From: an uncultured Roseateles sp.
Lineage (GTDB): Bacteria; Pseudomonadota; Gammaproteobacteria; Burkholderiales; Burkholderiaceae
Direction of reading: 5' to 3'
DNA length: 20,704 nucleotides
NCBI GenBank assembly: GCA_946480605.1
Contig: CAMLKW010000057.1
Span: 1-20,704, forward strand
Part shown: positions 13,317 through 20,704 of the stretch, piece by piece
Position numbering within the stretch: the first letter of the stretch is position 1
How the letters are laid out: each line of letters begins with the position of its first letter
Program-made: the position numbers and the translations under genes
The notes under the pieces: generated by a model
Database searches by the model: none
What the model was told of the DNA's origin: nothing
What the model saw: the letters and a program-made list of their open reading frames with translations, nothing else

Positions 13317-14720
13317 ATGAACGCGCCCGAACACTTTTCACTCGCGCCGCCGCTGCCGGCCGAATTGCTGGATGCGTTGCGTGCTGCTTTCGCCGACCGC
13401 TGCTCCACCGCGCTGGCCGTGCGCCAGCAGCATGGCCGCGACGAGTCGGTGTTCGACGTGCCGCCACCGCAGGCCGTGGTGTTCGCCGAGAGCGAGGCCG
13501 AGGTCGCGCGCGTGGTAGCGCTGTGCGCGCAGTACCGCGTGCCGGTCATCCCCTACGGTGCGGGCTCGTCGCTGGAAGGCCATCTGCTGGCCGTGCGCGG
13601 CGGCATCAGCCTGGATGTGTCGCGCATGGACCGCATCCTGCGCATCGATGCCGAGGACTTGACGGTCACCGTGCAGCCCGGCGTCACGCGCAAGGCGCTG
13701 AACGAGGCGCTGAAGCACGAGGGCCTGTTCTTCCCCATCGACCCCGGCGCCGACGCCAGCCTGGGCGGCATGGCTGCCACACGGGCCAGCGGCACGAACG
13801 CCGTGCGCTACGGCACGATGCGCGAGAACGCGCTGGGGCTGCGCTTCGTGGCGGCAAGCGGCGAGATCGTGCGGACCGGATCGCGCGCCAAGAAGAGCAG
13901 CGCCGGCTACGACCTGACGCGGCTGCTGGTGGGCAGCGAGGGCACGCTGGGCGTCATCACCGAGCTGACGCTCAAGGTGCACCCGCTGCCCGAGGCCGTG
14001 TCGGCGGCGACCTGCTTCTTCCCCAGCATCGACGCGGCGGTGCGCACGGCCATGCAGGTCATCCAGATCGGCGTGCCGATTGCGCGCTGCGAGCTGCTGG
14101 ATGCCAACGCGATCCGGGCGGTCAACGCCCATGACAGGCTGGGCCTGAAGGAAGCGCCCATGCTGCTGATGGAGTTCCACGGCAGCGACGCGGGCGTGGC
14201 CGAGCAGGCGGCCGTGGTGCAGGAGGTGGCGGCGGACCATGGTGGCGAGGCCTTCGAATGGGCCACCACGCCCGAGGCGCGCACGCGGCTGTGGGCGGCA
14301 CGGCACCATGCCTATTTCTCCGCGCTGCAGACCCGCCCCGGCTGCCGTGCCGTGACGACGGACACCTGCGTGCCCATCTCGCGCCTGGCCGAGAACATCG
14401 ACGCCTCCATTGCCGAGGTGGAGGCGGCCGGCCTGCCCTACTTCATCGTGGGCCATGTGGGCGACGGCAACTTCCACCTGGCCTATCTGCTGGACCCGGA
14501 CCGGCCCGAGGAGCTCGCCACCGCCGAGCGGCTGAGCGCGCAGATGGTGGCGCGCGCCATCGCGCTGGAGGGCACCTGCACGGGCGAGCACGGCATCGGG
14601 CTGCACAAGCAGGGCTTCCTGCTCGACGAGACCGGCGCCGAGGCCGTGGCGCTGATGCGGGCCGTGAAGCAGGCGCTGGATCCGCTGGGCATCCTGAACC
14701 CGGGCAAGGTCTTCGCCTGA
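13317..14720 (+). CDS. FAD-linked D-2-hydroxyacid dehydrogenase (D-lactate dehydrogenase, cytochrome type)
   Basis: A 467-residue flavoprotein of the VAO/GlcD/DLD family that oxidises D-lactate, glycolate or a related D-2-hydroxyacid and passes electrons to the respiratory chain. The N-terminal FAD-binding PCMH domain shows VIPYGAGSSLEGHLLAVRGG (about 77-96), DPGADASLGGMAATRASGTNAVRYGTM (about 141-167) and LLVGSEGTLGVITELTLKV (about 203-221). The C-terminal oxidase domain has GHVGDGNFH (about 379-387), whose His residues bind metal or substrate, and CTGEHGIGLHKQGFL (about 420-434). No separate FeS subunit lies beside it. The ATG at 13317 has TGGAG 7 bases upstream. D-lactate is the likeliest substrate; D-2-hydroxyglutarate and glycolate cannot be excluded. 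Confidence 0.92.
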   Translation: MNAPEHFSLAPPLPAELLDALRAAFADRCSTALAVRQQHGRDESVFDVPPPQAVVFAESEAEVARVVALCAQYRVPVIPYGAGSSLEGHLLAVRGGISLDVSRMDRILRIDAEDLTVTVQPGVTRKALNEALKHEGLFFPIDPGADASLGGMAATRASGTNAVRYGTMRENALGLRFVAASGEIVRTGSRAKKSSAGYDLTRLLVGSEGTLGVITELTLKVHPLPEAVSAATCFFPSIDAAVRTAMQVIQIGVPIARCELLDANAIRAVNAHDRLGLKEAPMLLMEFHGSDAGVAEQAAVVQEVAADHGGEAFEWATTPEARTRLWAARHHAYFSALQTRPGCRAVTTDTCVPISRLAENIDASIAEVEAAGLPYFIVGHVGDGNFHLAYLLDPDRPEELATAERLSAQMVARAIALEGTCTGEHGIGLHKQGFLLDETGAEAVALMRAVKQALDPLGILNPGKVFA

Positions 14721-14752
14721 GGGTTGTCAAGACAGATTTGGTATCGGTCACA

Positions 14753-14769
14753 GCCGAGAATTCATCGGC
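14753..14769. promoter_or_regulatory. Inverted repeat past the dehydrogenase stop
   Basis: GCCGA-GAATTCA-TCGGC is a perfect 5+7+5 repeat 32 bases beyond the dehydrogenase stop and 135 bases before the GH3 start. It could be part of a weak terminator together with the hairpin just downstream, or an operator for the sugar genes. Confidence 0.3.
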
Positions 14770-14788
14770 CCGCTGATTCGGCGGTTTT
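14770..14788 (+). terminator. Possible weak terminator of the dehydrogenase gene
   Basis: A short CCGC-TGATTCG-GCGG hairpin (4-bp stem) followed by TTTT lies 49 bases after the dehydrogenase stop. The stem is too short for a confident call, but no better candidate lies between the two plus-strand transcription units. Confidence 0.3.
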
Positions 14789-14794
14789 CATAGG

Positions 14795-14812
14795 CGTCAT
14801 GGACGCATGACG
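14795..14812. promoter_or_regulatory. Candidate operator upstream of the GH3 gene
   Basis: CGTCATG-GACG-CATGACG is a perfect 7+4+7 inverted repeat about 90 bases upstream of the GH3 start. The size suits a LacI- or GntR-type sugar regulator; none is encoded in the window. Confidence 0.4.
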
Positions 14813-14903
14813 GCTGCCTGTCCGCCGTCAATCCGGGAAAAGCGAGTGGTGTTGTTGATTGCGCTACCAGAAGATAGGGCGCACAACGACATCGGAGACA
14901 CGC

Positions 14904-17528
14904 TTGAAACTTCTTCCCGCCGCCGCCTGCCTGGCCTGGGGCCTGGCCAGCGTCGGCCTGGCCGCTGCGGCGCCGCCGGCCGATGTCGATGCCCAGGCGC
15001 GCAGCCTGGTGGCGCGGCTGACGCTGGACGAGAAGCTGGAGCAGCTGCACAACGGCGCGCCGGCCATCCCGCGGCTGGGCATCCCGGCCTACAACTGGTG
15101 GACGGAATCGCTGCACGGCGCCTTCGGCCCGGGGCCCACCACCAACTTTCCGCAGCCGGTGGGGCTGGCGGCCAGTTTCAACGACGGCCTGATGCAGGAC
15201 GTGGCCGCGGCCATCGGCACCGAGGTGCGGACGGTCCATGGGCTGGGCCGCGGCCAGCCCATCACGCACCGGATCGGCGGCGCGCTCAACACCTGGTCGC
15301 CCAACATCAACATCTTCCGCGACCCGCGCTGGGGCCGCGGCCAGGAGACCTATGGCGAAGACCCCTTCCTGACCGCCCGGCTGGCCACGGCCTATGTGCG
15401 CGGCATGCAGGGGCCGGACGCGGCGCGGCCGCAGGTCATCGCCAGCCCCAAGCATTTCGCGGTGCACAGCGGGCCGGAGTCGACGCGCCATTCGGTGGAC
15501 GTGTGGGTGTCCATGCAGGACCTGGAGGACACCTACCTGCCGGCCTTCCGCGCCGCGATGGTGGATGCGCAGGCGGGCTCCATCATGTGCGCCTACAACC
15601 GTGTCAACGGCGAGCCGGCCTGCGCCAGCCGCACGCTGCTGGGTGACATCCTGCGGCGGGACTGGGGCTTCCAGGGCTATGTGGTGTCGGACTGCGATGC
15701 GGTGGTGGACATCCACGCCCACCACAAGGTCGCCCCCGACGCGGTGGCCGGCGCGGCCATGGCGCTGAAGGCCGGCGTGGACAACGAATGCAACGGCGCC
15801 ACGCTGTCGCACACGCCCGGCCTGGGCGAGCGCTACCGGCAGGCGCTGCAGCGCGGCTACCTGCGCGAGGCGGACATCGACACCGCACTGGTGCGGCTGT
15901 TCGCCGCGCGGCTGCGCGTGGGCGACCTGCCCGGCGCGGGCGAGCAGCGTTTCCCGCCCGGCACGGCGATCAACTCGGCCGAGCACCGCGCGCTGGCGCT
16001 GCGCTCGGCCATCGAGAGCCTGGTGCTGCTGAAGAACGACGGCACGCTGCCGCTGAAGGCGTCCGCCCGCATCGCCGTCGTGGGGCCGCTGGCCGATGCG
16101 CGGCGGGTCATGCGCGGCAACTATTCGTCCATGCAGACCGGGCCCACGCAGACGGTGTTCGAAGGCCTGAGCCGGCAGTTCACGCCTGCGCAGGTCAAGC
16201 TCGTGCCCTTCGGCCCGTCAATCACCGACGGCGATCCGGTGCCCAAGGCGGTGTTCATCGCGCCCGACGGCAGCGCCGGCCTGCGCGCCAGCTACTTCAA
16301 GCTGCAGGCCGGTTCGCCCACGGACATCGGCAAACGCCGCTTCGAGGCCAAGGCCATCGGCAGCCACACCGTCGCGCAGATCGAATCGCGCCCGCAGGAC
16401 TTCACCGAGGTGGGCAGCGTGGTGCGCACCGTGTGGACCGGCGCCTTCGTCTCGCCCGAGACCGGCAGCTACCGGCTGGGGCTGGCGGGCCTGAAGGGCC
16501 GGGTGCGCGTCGCCGGCCGCGATGTGGTGCTGGCCAGCAAGGCGACGCGCTGGGCCGAACCGGTGGCGTTGGTGCAGGTGGACCTGAAGCAGGGCGAACG
16601 CTATGCGCTGCAGTTCGAGGCCGAGTCCGGCGTGGGTGCGCCCGCGGGCATGATCTGGAAGCGCGTGTCGCGCCAGCCTTTGGCGGACCTGCGTGCCGGC
16701 ACGCAGGACGCCGACGCCATCGTGGCCGTTGTCGGCCTGACCTCGGACCTGGAAGGCGAGGAGATGCCGGTCAAGATCGACGGCTTCTCGGGCGGCGACC
16801 GCACGACGCTGGACCTGCCCGCCGACCAGCGCGCCTACCTGCGCGCCGCCGCGCAGCTGGGCAAGCCGCTGGTGGTGGTCAACCTGAGCGGCAGCGCCAT
16901 CGACCTGTCGTGGGCGCAGCAGCATGCGGCGGCCGTGCTGCAGGCCTGGTATCCGGGCGAGGGCGGCGGCCAGGCCATCGCCCAGGTGCTGGCCGGCGCG
17001 GCCAACCCGGCCGGGCGGCTGCCGGTCAGCTTCTACCGCAGCGTGGCCGACCTGCCGCCTTTTGATGACTACCGCATGGCCGGCCGCACCTACCGCTTCT
17101 TCGACAAGCCGGTGGTCTACCCCTTCGGCCACGGCCTGAGCTACTCGACCTTCCGCTACGAAGCGCCCCAGGTCGAGGTGCAGGACGACGGCAAGGACCT
17201 GCGCCTGGTCGTGCGCACGGCGATCACCAACACCAGCGCCCGCGACGGCGACGAGGTGGCCCAGCTTTACCTCGCGCCGCCGCGCTTCGAGGGCGGCCCG
17301 CGGCTGGCGCTGCGCGGCTTCCAGCGCCTGCACCTGAAGGCCGGCGAGCGCCGCGAGCTGAGCTGGCGGCTGGATGCGCGCGACCTCAGCTTCGTCGACC
17401 GCGACGGCCAGCGCCAGGTCATGCCCGGCAGCTACCGCGTCAGCGTCGGCGGCGGCCAGCCGGGCTTCGGCGCGCCGGTCGAAAGCACCGGCTTCACGCT
17501 GGCCCGCGCACAGCAGCTGCCGCGCTGA
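14904..17528 (+). CDS. Exported GH3 beta-xylosidase/glucosidase with inserted PA14 domain
   Basis: An 874-residue exported glycoside hydrolase of family 3. A signal peptide (about 1-23, ending AAA) leads into the (beta/alpha)8 domain, with NWWTESLHGAF (64-74), KHF (183-185) and nucleophile Asp263 in VVSDCDAV; the SDCDAV and AGVDNECN forms are typical of beta-xylosidase-type members. The alpha/beta sandwich domain (about 365-720) is interrupted by a PA14-like domain (about 455-590, RASYFKL then WTGAFVSPETGSYRLGL) and carries LEGEEMPVKIDGFSGGDRTTLDLP near 616-639, which should supply the acid/base Glu. A fibronectin-like domain closes the protein (about 765-870). The start is TTG at 14904, 6 bases after GGAG and at the first residue of the signal peptide; the frame upstream has no signal. 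It leads a two-gene unit with the esterase 37 bases later. Confidence 0.92.
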   Translation: MKLLPAAACLAWGLASVGLAAAAPPADVDAQARSLVARLTLDEKLEQLHNGAPAIPRLGIPAYNWWTESLHGAFGPGPTTNFPQPVGLAASFNDGLMQDVAAAIGTEVRTVHGLGRGQPITHRIGGALNTWSPNINIFRDPRWGRGQETYGEDPFLTARLATAYVRGMQGPDAARPQVIASPKHFAVHSGPESTRHSVDVWVSMQDLEDTYLPAFRAAMVDAQAGSIMCAYNRVNGEPACASRTLLGDILRRDWGFQGYVVSDCDAVVDIHAHHKVAPDAVAGAAMALKAGVDNECNGATLSHTPGLGERYRQALQRGYLREADIDTALVRLFAARLRVGDLPGAGEQRFPPGTAINSAEHRALALRSAIESLVLLKNDGTLPLKASARIAVVGPLADARRVMRGNYSSMQTGPTQTVFEGLSRQFTPAQVKLVPFGPSITDGDPVPKAVFIAPDGSAGLRASYFKLQAGSPTDIGKRRFEAKAIGSHTVAQIESRPQDFTEVGSVVRTVWTGAFVSPETGSYRLGLAGLKGRVRVAGRDVVLASKATRWAEPVALVQVDLKQGERYALQFEAESGVGAPAGMIWKRVSRQPLADLRAGTQDADAIVAVVGLTSDLEGEEMPVKIDGFSGGDRTTLDLPADQRAYLRAAAQLGKPLVVVNLSGSAIDLSWAQQHAAAVLQAWYPGEGGGQAIAQVLAGAANPAGRLPVSFYRSVADLPPFDDYRMAGRTYRFFDKPVVYPFGHGLSYSTFRYEAPQVEVQDDGKDLRLVVRTAITNTSARDGDEVAQLYLAPPRFEGGPRLALRGFQRLHLKAGERRELSWRLDARDLSFVDRDGQRQVMPGSYRVSVGGGQPGFGAPVESTGFTLARAQQLPR

Positions 17529-17565
17529 CGCGGCTTTCCCTTCACCGCTTCATCAGGACCCGTTC

Positions 17566-18480
17566 ATGTCGTTCTTGCGTTCTTCCCTGCTCGCCCTGGT
17601 CATGGCCACGGCCGCCGCCGGCGCCCTGGCCCAGGACGGCACCATCTACCCGCTCGCGGCACCGGCCGAGCCGCGCGCCATCCCGCTGGGCACCGGCGGT
17701 GTGGACAAGCAGCCGGCCAGCGAGAGCTGGTTCCGCCAGTGGGGCCAGCCGATGGCGCGCAACATCACGACGGCCACGCTGACGCCCTTCCTGCCGGCGC
17801 CCGGCAAGGGCAACGGCGCCGCCGTGCTGGTGGCGCCGGGCGGCGGCTTTCGCTGGCTGGCGCTGAACCACGAGGGCTGGGCCGTCGCGCAGGCGCTGGC
17901 CGACAAGGGCATCGCCGCCTTCGTGCTCAAGTACCGGCTGCAGCCCACGCCGGAATCGCTGGACGGCTTCAAGGACTCGATGAACCGCATGTTCGCGGCC
18001 GCCGGCTCCGGCGACGGCAATCCGCGCTCGCTGCTGCCCGACCTGTCCAACCAGCTGGCCGACGCCGAGGCGGCCTATGCGCTGATCCATGCGCGCGCCA
18101 AGGAGTGGGGCGTGGACACCCAGCGGCTGGGCATGATCGGCTTCTCGGCCGGCGCCGGGCTGACGATGCACAGCACGCTGAACTCCAAGACCATGAAGCT
18201 CGCCTTCATCGGCCCCATCTACGGCGGCATGGGGCCGGTCGCCGTGCCCAAGGACGCGCCGCCGATGTTCAACGTCATCGCGACGGACGACTTCCTGTTC
18301 CGCGGCCAGTTCGGCGTCGTCAAGGCCTGGCACGACGCGGGCCGGCCGGTGGAGTTCCACCTGTTCCAGAACGGCGGCCACGGCTTCGGCCTGGGCTACC
18401 CGGGCAAGACGGCGCAGGGCTGGTTCCCGCTGTTCGTGAACTGGCTGGATGTGAACGGCTTCCTGAAGGTGGCGCCGTAG
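17566..18480 (+). CDS. Exported alpha/beta hydrolase (acetyl-xylan-esterase-like)
   Basis: A 304-residue exported serine hydrolase. Residues 1-22 are a signal peptide (cut after ALA). The oxyanion region APGGGFRWL (90-98), the nucleophile elbow GFSAGAG with Ser194, a candidate Asp241/Asp242 in IATDDFLF, and His272 in NGGHGFGLG give a complete triad in the order expected for the esterase/BD-FAE-like branch of alpha/beta hydrolases. Related proteins deacetylate xylan or remove feruloyl groups. AGGA lies 7 bases upstream of the ATG. It follows the GH3 gene by 37 bases without a terminator, so co-transcription is likely, and together they would remove side groups and xylose from hemicellulose fragments outside the inner membrane. 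The exact ester is not known. Confidence 0.88.
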   Translation: MSFLRSSLLALVMATAAAGALAQDGTIYPLAAPAEPRAIPLGTGGVDKQPASESWFRQWGQPMARNITTATLTPFLPAPGKGNGAAVLVAPGGGFRWLALNHEGWAVAQALADKGIAAFVLKYRLQPTPESLDGFKDSMNRMFAAAGSGDGNPRSLLPDLSNQLADAEAAYALIHARAKEWGVDTQRLGMIGFSAGAGLTMHSTLNSKTMKLAFIGPIYGGMGPVAVPKDAPPMFNVIATDDFLFRGQFGVVKAWHDAGRPVEFHLFQNGGHGFGLGYPGKTAQGWFPLFVNWLDVNGFLKVAP

Positions 18481-18592
18481 CGGCGCCCGCAACGCCGCGC
18501 CCTACCGGCCGTAGCGTGACGCTTCGTTGCGCGCCTAAGCATCGACGCGCGGTGGCGGCGCACAGTGCCGGCTCGTCACACCAGGAGCCGCC

Positions 18593-18904
18593 ATGCCCGC
18601 CATCACCTGTTTCATCCGCTACGAGCTGGACCCGTTCCAGCGCGAGGCCTTCCGCGAGTACGCGCAGAACTGGGGCCGCATCATTCCGCGCCTGGGCGGT
18701 CGGCTGCTGGGCTACTGGCTGCCGTGGGAAGGCACGAACTTCGAAGCCTGGGGGCTGGTGGGCTTCGACTCGCTGGCCGACTACGAGGCCTACCGGGTGC
18801 GGCTGAAGGCCGACCCGCAAGCGCGTGCCAACTTCGAGTTTGCGCAGAGGCAGCGATTCATCCTGCGCGAGGAGCGCCGTTTCTGTGAGGATGTGCGGCC
18901 ATGA
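18593..18904 (+). CDS. NIPSNAP family protein
   Basis: A 103-residue ferredoxin-like (dimeric alpha/beta barrel) protein. [24 protein letters not shown] (4-27) and the following [27 protein letters not shown] (about 42-68) match the NIPSNAP pattern of a first strand, a helix, a strand pair and a conserved [14 protein letters not shown] helix. Bacterial members are small, probably dimeric, and of unsettled function. CAGGAG lies 6 bases before the ATG at 18593. Its stop overlaps the start of the ABM gene (ATGA), so the two are coupled. It is the first gene of the operon that ends with the ArsR-type regulator. Confidence 0.9.
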   Translation: MPAITCFIRYELDPFQREAFREYAQNWGRIIPRLGGRLLGYWLPWEGTNFEAWGLVGFDSLADYEAYRVRLKADPQARANFEFAQRQRFILREERRFCEDVRP

Positions 18905-19224
18905 TCGCGGTCATCTTCGAAGTGCAACCGACCGCCGAGGGTCGGCAGTCCTATCTCGACCATGCCGCGGCGTTGAAGCCGCTGCTGGAGCGCATGGACG
19001 GCTTCATCTCGGTCGAACGCTTCCAGAGCCTCACGCAGCCGGACAAGCTGCTGTCGCTGTCCTTCTGGCGCGACGAGGACGCGGTGCGCGGCTGGCGTGA
19101 GATGGAGCGGCACCGCGAGGCCCAGGCGGCCGGGCGTGGTGGGCTGTTTGCGGAGTACCGGTTGCGTGTGGCGCATGTGATGCGCGATTACGGGCTCAAC
19201 GACCGGGAGCAGGTGCCGCGATGA
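18901..19224 (+). CDS. Antibiotic biosynthesis monooxygenase (ABM) domain protein
   Basis: A 107-residue dimeric alpha/beta-barrel protein of the ABM type, the same fold class as the NIPSNAP upstream. It shows the strand-helix-strand pattern [42 protein letters not shown] (residues 2-43), then [30 protein letters not shown] (50-79) and a closing strand. Members include small oxygenases and quinone/heme-related monooxygenases, many of unknown substrate. The ATG overlaps the NIPSNAP stop, and its own stop overlaps the ATG of a 26-codon frame at 19221. The pairing of two same-fold small proteins suggests a heteromeric enzyme or related functions. Confidence 0.9.
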   Translation: MIAVIFEVQPTAEGRQSYLDHAAALKPLLERMDGFISVERFQSLTQPDKLLSLSFWRDEDAVRGWREMERHREAQAAGRGGLFAEYRLRVAHVMRDYGLNDREQVPR

Positions 19225-19301
19225 GCGCTGCGCCGGGACGTCCCAAGCAGGCTCGCTCCCGCCTGGCGGGCCAGGCCGCAGGCCGAGGGGTGCACCATTG
19301 A
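19221..19301 (+). CDS. Possible 26-codon coupling ORF
   Basis: An ATG at 19221 overlaps the ABM stop (ATGA) and opens a 26-codon frame ending at 19301, where its TGA overlaps the TTG start of the ArsR-type gene (TTGA). It would give a Gly/Ala/Arg-rich peptide beginning [10 protein letters not shown], with no recognised function. The frame passes through a GC-rich hairpin (19261-19276). It may simply keep ribosomes running from ABM into the regulator, or may be a chance frame across a dispersed GC-rich repeat. Low confidence that the peptide itself matters. Confidence 0.3.
   Translation: MSAAPGRPKQARSRLAGQAAGRGVHH
19261..19276. repeat. GC-rich hairpin in the ABM-ArsR junction, possible dispersed element
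   Basis: GCCTGG-CGGG-CCAGGC is a perfect 6-bp stem with a 4-base loop, followed by CGCAGGCCGAGGGG, which also supplies the ribosome site for the TTG at 19298. The wording of the surrounding 60 bases (about 19235-19297) resembles short GC-rich intergenic repeats I associate with Burkholderiales genomes; only one copy is in the window, so the repeat nature is unproven. Confidence 0.3.
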
Positions 19302-19987
19302 AGGCCGAGCCACGCCTGGCCCGCGTGGCTGCCGCCATCGCCGACCCGACCCGGGCGCGTGTGCTGGCGCGGCTGCTGGGCGGCCGGCTGCACACGGCGG
19401 GCGAACTGGCCGCGCACGCGGGTGTGACGGCGCCGACGATGTCGGCCCACCTGAGGCTGCTGGTCGACGAGGGCCTGGCACGCGTGCGCCAGCAGGGCCG
19501 GCATCGCTACTTCGGCCTCGCCGATGGCGACGTGGCGCATGCACTGGAAGCGCTGCTGCGCGTGGCCGACGGGCGCGAAGCCGGGCCGGCTGCCGACGTG
19601 CGCCGCTGGCAGAAGCCCGCGATGCGGGGACTGCGGCATGCACGCAGCTGCTATGGCCACCTGGCCGGTGAACTGGGTGTGCGGTGGCGGGAGACCTTGC
19701 TCGCTCAAGGCTGGGTGGTCGCGATGGCAGGGGGAGGCTACGAACTCAGTGAGAGTGGCCACGACGCGCTGGCCGAGCTGACGCCGGCAGGTTTCAACGC
19801 GACCGGCCGTGTGCTCTATGACTGCGTGGACTGGTCCGAACGCCGCGACCATTTCGCGGGCCCGCTGGCGGTGGCGTGGCTGGAGGCGATGCTGGCCATG
19901 GGCTGGCTGCGGCGCGCGGCGGAATCTCGTGAGCTGCAGGTGACGCCTCGCGGCCGGCAGGCCTTGACCGGGCGGCTGACGGATTGA
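19298..19987 (+). CDS. ArsR-type winged-helix regulator with Cys/His C-terminal region
   Basis: A 229-residue regulator, about twice the length of a plain ArsR protein. Residues 5-88 are the winged helix, with ARVAAAIADPTRARVLARLL (8-27), the recognition helix around VTAPTMSAHLRLLVDEGL (43-60) and a wing RVRQQGRHRYFGL (62-74). The C-terminal part has two related motifs: RSCYGHLAGELGVRW (116-130, Cys118 and His121) and YDCVDWSERRDHFAGPLAVAWL (174-195, Cys176 and His185). I chose the TTG at 19298, which has GAGGGG 7 bases upstream and starts just ahead of the helix-turn-helix; no ATG is near. It overlaps the stop of the small frame before it. As last gene of the NIPSNAP-ABM operon it is likely the operon's own regulator. 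The signal is unknown. Confidence 0.88.
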   Translation: MKAEPRLARVAAAIADPTRARVLARLLGGRLHTAGELAAHAGVTAPTMSAHLRLLVDEGLARVRQQGRHRYFGLADGDVAHALEALLRVADGREAGPAADVRRWQKPAMRGLRHARSCYGHLAGELGVRWRETLLAQGWVVAMAGGGYELSESGHDALAELTPAGFNATGRVLYDCVDWSERRDHFAGPLAVAWLEAMLAMGWLRRAAESRELQVTPRGRQALTGRLTD

Positions 19988-19990
19988 TGC

Positions 19991-20704
19991 TCAGCCGTGC
20001 TGCGCCGGCACATTCCACCGCCGCGTCACGTCCCCCCGGCCGTTGACGCTTTCGAGGTTGACCGCGAAGCCCCACAGTCGTCCCACATGCCTCAGCACTT
20101 CCTGCGCGCTGTCGTGCAACGGGCGGTTGAGATGCTGCTGGTGGCGCAGCGTCAGCGACCGGTCGCCGCGCAGGTTGACGTTCCAGACCTGGATGTTGGG
20201 TTCGCGCGTGGACAGGTCGTATTGGCGCGACAGCGCCTGGCGCAGGTGGCGGTAGCCGACCTCGTCGTGGATGGCGCTGATCTCGTACTCGCTCTTGGCC
20301 TCGTCGTCGAGGATGGAGAACAGCCGGAAGTCGCGCATGATCTTCGGGCTCAGGTACTGGCCGATGAAGCTCTCGTCCTTGAAGTTGCGCATCGCGTGGT
20401 CCAGCGCGGGCAGCCAGGGGGTGCCTGCAATGTCGGGGAACCAGTGCCGGTCTTCCGCTGTGGGGTTCTGGCAGATGCGCTGGATGTCGCGGTACATGGC
20501 AAAGCCCAGCGCATAGGGGTTGATGCCGCTGTAGGCCCGGTGGCCCACGGGCGGCTGAAAGACCACGTTGGTGTGCGAGCCCAGCCATTCGATCATTACG
20601 CCGTCGCTCAGGTAGCCCTCGTCATACAGGGTGTTGAGCAGCGTGTAGTGCCAGAAGGTGGCCCAGCCCTCGTTCATGACCTGGGTCTGGCGCTGCGGGT
20701 AGAA
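19991..20704 (-). CDS. SpoVR family protein, C-terminal part
   Basis: About 238 residues are visible; the N-terminal part lies beyond the window end, so this is a partial gene. The text from FYPQRQTQVMNEGWATFWHY onwards, then GYLSDGVMIEWLGSHTNVVFQP, GINPYALGFAMYRDI and RDFRLFSILDDE, is the highly conserved C-terminal half of SpoVR. In bacteria without spores SpoVR is commonly found with the kinase PrkA (YeaG) and the VWA protein YeaH in a stress-responsive cluster; neither is in view here. Its exact biochemical role is not settled. It converges on the ArsR-type gene with three bases between the stop codons and no terminator between them. Confidence 0.95.
   Translation of the reverse strand, partial: FYPQRQTQVMNEGWATFWHYTLLNTLYDEGYLSDGVMIEWLGSHTNVVFQPPVGHRAYSGINPYALGFAMYRDIQRICQNPTAEDRHWFPDIAGTPWLPALDHAMRNFKDESFIGQYLSPKIMRDFRLFSILDDEAKSEYEISAIHDEVGYRHLRQALSRQYDLSTREPNIQVWNVNLRGDRSLTLRHQQHLNRPLHDSAQEVLRHVGRLWGFAVNLESVNGRGDVTRRWNVPAQHG

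Noticed and set aside
14859..14903. Earlier start for the GH3 enzyme
   Set aside because: It would put 15 charged residues ahead of the signal peptide and has no ribosome site, whereas TTG at 14904 has GGAG 6 bases upstream.
1..20704. Insertion sequences, CRISPR arrays, tRNA genes or attachment sites
   Set aside because: No transposase motif, no regularly spaced repeats, no cloverleaf and no long direct repeats were seen by eye; short ones could be missed.

Overview
The window is high-GC DNA (G/C-rich at third codon positions throughout) with no tRNA, rRNA, CRISPR array, transposase or phage structural gene. Gene content suggests a Burkholderiales-type betaproteobacterium, perhaps of the Roseateles/Rubrivivax/Leptothrix group: two PEP-CTERM exported proteins, a QueE with the C-x14-C-x2-C cluster motif, a DUF883/YqjE/YqjK-like stress operon and a xylan-type GH3/esterase pair. 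The lineage is an inference from gene types; no marker gene is present.

Layout. 15-1367 (-): an MFS transporter. 1427-3147 (+): a queuosine-type pair, a three-module PTPS/QueD fusion overlapping QueE by ATGA. 3253-4322 (-): a PEP-CTERM protein with a discoidin-like body, then a small membrane protein. 4432-6285 (-): an SGNH/GDSL lipoprotein hydrolase followed by an OmpW-type porin. 6286-6646: a 361-base gene-free stretch with DnaA-box-like motifs and a palindrome. 6647-8251 (+): MazG-like pyrophosphohydrolase, DEDDh exonuclease and GNAT acetyltransferase. 8313-9077 (-): a second PEP-CTERM protein. 9172-10215 (-) and 10336-11304 (+): an HNH-like protein divergent from a WYL regulator. 11397-12390 (+): three overlapping membrane/stress genes. 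12395-13241 (-): PduO-type cobalamin adenosyltransferase and a small membrane protein. 13317-14720 (+): an FAD-linked D-2-hydroxyacid dehydrogenase. 14904-18480 (+): exported GH3 beta-xylosidase-like enzyme and exported alpha/beta hydrolase. 18593-19987 (+): NIPSNAP, ABM monooxygenase and an ArsR-type regulator in a tightly coupled operon. 19991 to the end (-): the C-terminal part of a SpoVR protein.

How the genes work together. PTPS fusion and QueE would carry out consecutive steps towards 7-carboxy-7-deazaguanine. MazG-like protein and exonuclease form a nucleotide/DNA clean-up pair. GH3 enzyme and esterase look like an exported hemicellulose module. The SGNH lipoprotein and OmpW could handle a hydrophobic substrate at the envelope.

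Most worth a second look: (i) the triple PTPS fusion, in which catalytic Cys and catalytic Asp-His lie in different modules, as if a whole trimer ring had been fused into one chain; (ii) the WYL regulator/HNH-like pair with two dyads in its divergent promoter; (iii) the NIPSNAP-ABM-(26-codon ORF)-ArsR cascade, whose regulator carries a repeated Cys/His motif.
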